Below are positions 61,081 through 64,000 of a stretch of 64,000 bases of DNA, piece after piece. Every line of letters begins with the position of its first letter. Positions within the stretch are counted from its first letter, which is position 1. The notes beneath the pieces are model-generated. The model saw nothing but the letters and a program-made list of their open reading frames with translations, was not told where the DNA came from and did not search any database. Source of the DNA: Oryzicola mucosus (GTDB lineage: Bacteria > Pseudomonadota > Alphaproteobacteria > Rhizobiales > Rhizobiaceae); NCBI RefSeq assembly GCF_014534685.1, contig NZ_JACVVX010000002.1, positions 372,001 through 436,000 on the forward strand, in the 5' to 3' direction. The translations under genes were made by a program, and so were the position numbers.

Positions 61081-62228
61081 TCGCAAAACCCGCCTGGCAG
61101 GCGCTTCTGGCGCTGGTTCTGGTCCTGGCGGCCTGGCTGCTGGGACCGATGACGGTTCCGGAAGCCGACTCGTTGGCCAATCCGACGGCGAGCGTGACCT
61201 TTCCGTTCGTGGCGACGAAGCCGCTTATTTATGGACTGCTGCTGGCAGCCATTGTCCTGTCGATGACCCGCCTGTCGGCCGCTGCGCGGGCGGCAATTTT
61301 GTTTGTCGGTGCGCATGGCGCGGCCTGGTTTCTGCTTCACGGTATCTATGGCTTTGAAGGCACCGCGCGCGCGCCGTTCTTCCTGCTGGTGGCTGCGGCC
61401 TGGCTTCTGGCGTGGCAATGCGTGACGCTGCTGTCTTCCCAGCGACCTTTGCAACGCTGGCTGGACACGGCCTACAGGCTGTTGGTTCCGGCGATCTTCG
61501 GGATATGGATTCTGATCCTGTGGGAGGCGGCGACGCGCGGTGCCGGCATCCCCTTCATCCTCCTGCCGCCGCCCACCGCGATCGGGGCGAAGCTGGCCAG
61601 TTCGATCGACATCATCGCCGCCGATGTCCGCCAGACCATCTTCAAGGCCGTCATCGTCGGCTATGTCGTGGGCTGTGGCGCGGGCTTCGCGGTCGCGATC
61701 CTGGCCGACAGGGTCGATTTCCTGCGCCGGGGGCTGCTGCCCATCGGCAACATGGTGTCGGCGCTGCCGATCATCGGCGTGGCACCGATCATGGTCATCT
61801 GGCTGGGCTTCGACTGGCAGTCGAAGGCGGCCGTCGTCATCCTGATGACGTTCTTCCCGATGCTGGTGAATACGGTCGCAGGGCTGGCGTCGACGGGGCA
61901 TATGGAGCGCGACCTGATGCGCACCTATGCGGCGGGATATTGGCAGACGCTGCTCAAGCTCCGGCTGCCGGCCGCCGCCCCCTTCATTTTCAACGCCTTG
62001 AAGATCAATTCGACGCTGGCGTTGATCGGCGCCATCGTGGCCGAATTCTTCGGCACGCCGGTCGTCGGCATGGGCTTCCGCATCTCAGCCGAGGTCGGGC
62101 GCATGAATGTCGACATGGTCTGGGCCGAAATCGCTGTTGCAGCGGTCGCGGGTTCGGTCTTCTATGGTGCGATCGCCCTGATCGAAAGGGCCGTCACGTT
62201 CTGGCATCCGTCTGTCCGTGGTGGATAG
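61077..62228 (+). CDS. ABC transporter permease (NitT/TauT type), second
   Basis: This 383-aa permease is longer than usual, because about four extra helices (residues ~5-115) precede the standard transport domain. The domain contains MVSALPIIGVAPIMVIWLG and the coupling loop DLMRTYAAGYWQTLLKLRLP, which mirrors the first permease. GGGAGG lies 5 bases before the ATG, which overlaps the previous stop (ATGA). Together with the first permease it forms the channel. The frame runs further upstream but only as the shadow of the first permease gene. Confidence 0.9.
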   Translation: MIAKPAWQALLALVLVLAAWLLGPMTVPEADSLANPTASVTFPFVATKPLIYGLLLAAIVLSMTRLSAAARAAILFVGAHGAAWFLLHGIYGFEGTARAPFFLLVAAAWLLAWQCVTLLSSQRPLQRWLDTAYRLLVPAIFGIWILILWEAATRGAGIPFILLPPPTAIGAKLASSIDIIAADVRQTIFKAVIVGYVVGCGAGFAVAILADRVDFLRRGLLPIGNMVSALPIIGVAPIMVIWLGFDWQSKAAVVILMTFFPMLVNTVAGLASTGHMERDLMRTYAAGYWQTLLKLRLPAAAPFIFNALKINSTLALIGAIVAEFFGTPVVGMGFRISAEVGRMNVDMVWAEIAVAAVAGSVFYGAIALIERAVTFWHPSVRGG

Positions 62229-62281
62229 ACGCGGTCGTTGCCTCCGCGGGGGCGCAGCGACCCAACTTCAGAGGGTAAAAA

Positions 62282-63244
62282 ATGAGAAAACTGACTGTTT
62301 CGTTGCTTGCGAGCGCCATGTCTCTCGCCGCTGCCCAGGCATTCGCGGCGGATGCGGTGGCGCTGCAGCTTAAATGGGTGACGCAGGGCCAGTTCGCCGG
62401 CTACTACGTAGCCGCCGACAAGGGCTTCTATGAAGAAGAGAATCTCGACGTCACCATCAAGCCGGGCGGCCCCGACATCGCTCCCGAGCAGGTGATCGCA
62501 GGCGGCGGCGCCGATGTCATTGTCGACTGGATGGGTGGTGCGCTGGCTGCGCGCGAGAAGGGCGTCGGCCTCGTCAACATCGCACAGCCCTTCGCCAAGG
62601 CCGGTATGGAACTGGTTTGCCCGAAGGATGGTCCGATCAAGACCGAAGCGGACTTCAAGGGCCATACCCTCGGCGTCTGGTTCTTCGGCAACGAATATCC
62701 GTTCTATGCCTGGATGAATAAGCTTGGTCTGCCGACCGAAGGCGGCGCTGACGGCGTGACGGTGCTGAAGCAGAGCTTCGACGTACAGCCGCTGATCCAG
62801 AAGCAGGCGGACTGCATCTCGGTCATGACCTACAACGAATATTGGCAGTTGATCGACGCCGGCTACAAGCCCGAGGATCTGACGGTCTTCAACTATTCGG
62901 CGATGGGCAACGACCTGATGGAAGACGGCCTCTACGCCATGGAAGACAAGCTGAAGGACCCGGCCTTCGCCGACAAGATGGTGCGCTTCGTGCGCGCCTC
63001 GATGAAAGGCTGGAAATACGCCGTCGAGAACCCGGACGAGGCTGCTGAAATCGTCATGGACAATGGCGGCCAGGACGAGAACCATCAGAAGCGTATGGTG
63101 GGCGAGGTTGCCAAGCTGATCGGCGACGGCAAGCTCGAAACCGCGCTCTACGACCGCACGGCCAAGGCGTTGCTCGATCAGAAGATCATCACCAAGGAGC
63201 CGCAGGGCGCCTGGACGCACGACATCACCGACAAGGCGCTGTGA
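62282..63244 (+). CDS. ABC transporter substrate-binding protein (NMT1/THI5, ThiY-like)
   Basis: The 320-aa periplasmic protein has a signal peptide cleaved near AFA-AD (residue ~22). LQLKWVTQGQFAGYYVAADKG is the ThiY/NMT1-type opening, and the binding site includes GGADVIVDWMGG, GVWFFGNEYPFYAW and SVMTYNEYWQL. Relatives bind thiamine-pyrimidine precursors or other pyrimidine-like compounds. With the degradation genes next door, a pyrimidine or dihydropyrimidine ligand is the best guess. A strong terminator follows, so this ends the transport operon. Confidence 0.9.
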   Translation: MRKLTVSLLASAMSLAAAQAFAADAVALQLKWVTQGQFAGYYVAADKGFYEEENLDVTIKPGGPDIAPEQVIAGGGADVIVDWMGGALAAREKGVGLVNIAQPFAKAGMELVCPKDGPIKTEADFKGHTLGVWFFGNEYPFYAWMNKLGLPTEGGADGVTVLKQSFDVQPLIQKQADCISVMTYNEYWQLIDAGYKPEDLTVFNYSAMGNDLMEDGLYAMEDKLKDPAFADKMVRFVRASMKGWKYAVENPDEAAEIVMDNGGQDENHQKRMVGEVAKLIGDGKLETALYDRTAKALLDQKIITKEPQGAWTHDITDKAL

Positions 63245-63272
63245 TCGGACACCGGTACCGCTCGTCTAAAAA

Positions 63273-63307
63273 CGAAAGCCGCGGACCTGGGAGGTCTGCG
63301 GCTTTCG
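63273..63307 (+). terminator. Terminator of the transporter operon
   Basis: The 15-base arms (63273-63287 and 63293-63307) pair with a single G-T-type mismatch and a 5-base loop, 28 bases after the binding-protein stop. Only a short T content follows (GCGTTAGTGGCTTT), but the stem is long and GC-rich. Confidence 0.75.
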
Positions 63308-63360
63308 CGTTAGTGGCTTTGCCAAGTTCGCTATATTCTTGCGAAACAGGAGATGGTCGG

Positions 63361-63627
63361 ATGGCGACGAAAAATGTCAGCATGCCGAAGGAAATGGCGG
63401 AGTTCGTCGAGCGCGAAGTCGCCAGCGGCGAATACAGTTCGTAAAGCGAGGTCGGGCGCGAGGCTTTGCGGCTGCTGCGCCACGATAAGGCGCAAGAGGA
63501 GGAGAAGCTTGCGATTCTCCGTCACGAGATAGGAATTGCGATTGAAGAGGCGGATGCTGGCAAAATTGTAAGGATAAGTGCGACGGACATCGCCCGTGAC
63601 ATTCTGAACGAGACGTCCAACAGTTGA
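63361..63627 (+). pseudogene. ParD-like antitoxin gene broken by a nonsense codon
   Basis: The frame begins MATKNVSMPKEMAEFVEREV with an AGGAG about 8 bases upstream, the ribbon-helix-helix start of ParD/CopG antitoxins. After GEYSS an in-frame TAA appears where the family has a residue before SEV. The frame then continues SEVGREALRLLRHDKAQEEE to a TGA at 63625. Everything after the TAA still looks like ParD, so the break is a single recent change, or a sequencing error. A 27-residue N-terminal peptide could still be made, but without the part that binds the toxin. Confidence 0.82.
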
Positions 63628-63900
63628 ACTACGAACTTGCGCCAGCGGCTGTGTAGGACATTCGCGGCATCTTGAATGATAGGATGCGAATGTTCGGCCC
63701 GAGACGATTAAATGCCTATGCGGCGTTGATCGATCGCGGCATGGAAGCACCTGCGGAAAATCCTAAGTTACACGGATCTTCCGATCAGTCAGCGTTTATG
63801 ATGGCGTCGTTATTCTTCGCTTCCTCCATGAACATATGGAGCCAAGGCACCGCGTCATGCGATCACTTTCGAAGTGGATGAAACGCGATTAGTCGAGGCC
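63624..63900 (+). pseudogene. ParE/RelE-like toxin gene remnant
   Basis: Directly overlapping the parD-like stop, the frame reads (TTG)NYELAPAAV, then a TAG at 63654, then DIRGIL. Typical ParE starts are YxLxPAAxxDIRxI. Downstream, LNAYAALIDRGMEAPAENPKL resembles the ParE middle helix. A tail in another frame (HAITFEVDETRLVEA) resembles the final strands, so at least one frameshift is also present. The toxin is inactive. The remnant is convergent with the next gene. Confidence 0.65.
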
Positions 63901-63901
63901 T

Positions 63902-64000
63902 CTACGTCTTCTCCCTGATCTGCGTCAGCGTCTTGCTCGGTGTAATCGCTTCGGGGTCGAGCTTGATCTCGATGATCGACGGCTTGCCGCTGGCGCGCGC
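63902..64000 (-). CDS. C-terminus of a thiamine-diphosphate-dependent enzyme (acetolactate synthase-like), partial
   Basis: Only the last 32 residues are in the window, reading from the right edge to a TAG at 63902-63904: SGKPSIIEIKLDPEAITP followed by KTLTQIRE. This ending is typical of the acetolactate synthase/pyruvate decarboxylase superfamily (IEIxxDPExITPxxTLxxIR). The exact enzyme cannot be told from the fragment. Its stop lies directly next to the toxin remnant. Confidence 0.7.
   Translation of the reverse strand, partial: ARASGKPSIIEIKLDPEAITPSKTLTQIREKT

Noticed and set aside
1-64000. Prophage, integron, CRISPR array, tRNA or rRNA genes
   Set aside because: I looked for direct-repeat arrays, integrases, transposases and structured RNA genes by eye and saw none. 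Small RNAs could be missed without computation.

Overview
The window looks like chromosomal DNA of an alphaproteobacterium of the order Hyphomicrobiales (Rhizobiales), probably near Phyllobacteriaceae or Brucellaceae. The signs are high GC, rhizobial gene neighbourhoods, a DRL-type oxidoreductase as in Brucella, a small protein of the DUF6074 kind, and GC-rich palindromic repeats between genes. I see no rRNA, tRNA, CRISPR array, transposase, integrase or phage structural gene. The order-level placement is an inference from gene content.

Layout. (1) 1-7492, plus strand: three tightly coupled genes for large uncharacterised proteins (at least 472 aa and cut by the window edge, then 1500 aa and 522 aa). 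This is the best candidate for an undescribed system. (2) 7501-10844, minus: four overlapping genes for lipid-linked sugar transfer (GT87-like, GT2, ChbG/HpnK-like deacetylase, GtrA). (3) 11037-13904, minus: a 955-aa RTX-type secreted protein built from five ~130-aa repeats. (4) 14224-22679: a DUF6074-type small protein, an Lrp regulator divergent from a class V aminotransferase, an M20 amidohydrolase with an Asp/Glu racemase, an FAD oxidoreductase, a glycine-zipper lipoprotein, a membrane-anchored alpha/beta hydrolase and a DUF1269 protein. (5) 22858-26247: a ThiS/MoaD-like protein coupled to an Asp-box propeller, a divergent MarR regulator, and a DRL-type (DXR-II) oxidoreductase.

(6) 26308-34072, minus: an Old Yellow Enzyme, a transglutaminase-like protein, a circularly permuted ATP-grasp/alpha-E fusion and a transglutaminase/DUF2126 (predicted amidoligase) fusion. 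This operon type has been predicted to make peptide-like modifications, but its product is unknown. (7) 34186-38019, minus: the sulfate ABC transporter (sbp, cysT, cysW, cysA). (8) 38167-45973, minus: an alpha-2-macroglobulin with an intact thioester, and pbpC. (9) 46277-53012, plus: tamA and tamB.

(10) 53037-63244: a reductive pyrimidine degradation locus. It holds rutR, beta-alanine/omega-amino acid transaminase, N-carbamoyl-beta-alanine amidohydrolase, dihydropyrimidinase, a cupin and an NMT1/THI5-type ABC transporter. A RutR-like box lies in the rutR-transaminase promoter region. A mazEF-type toxin-antitoxin pair sits inside the operon, with the toxin stop overlapping the dihydropyrimidinase start. 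A 48-bp perfect inverted repeat splits the transporter operon. (11) 63361-64000: a decayed parDE pair, then the C-terminus of a thiamine-diphosphate enzyme running off the right edge.
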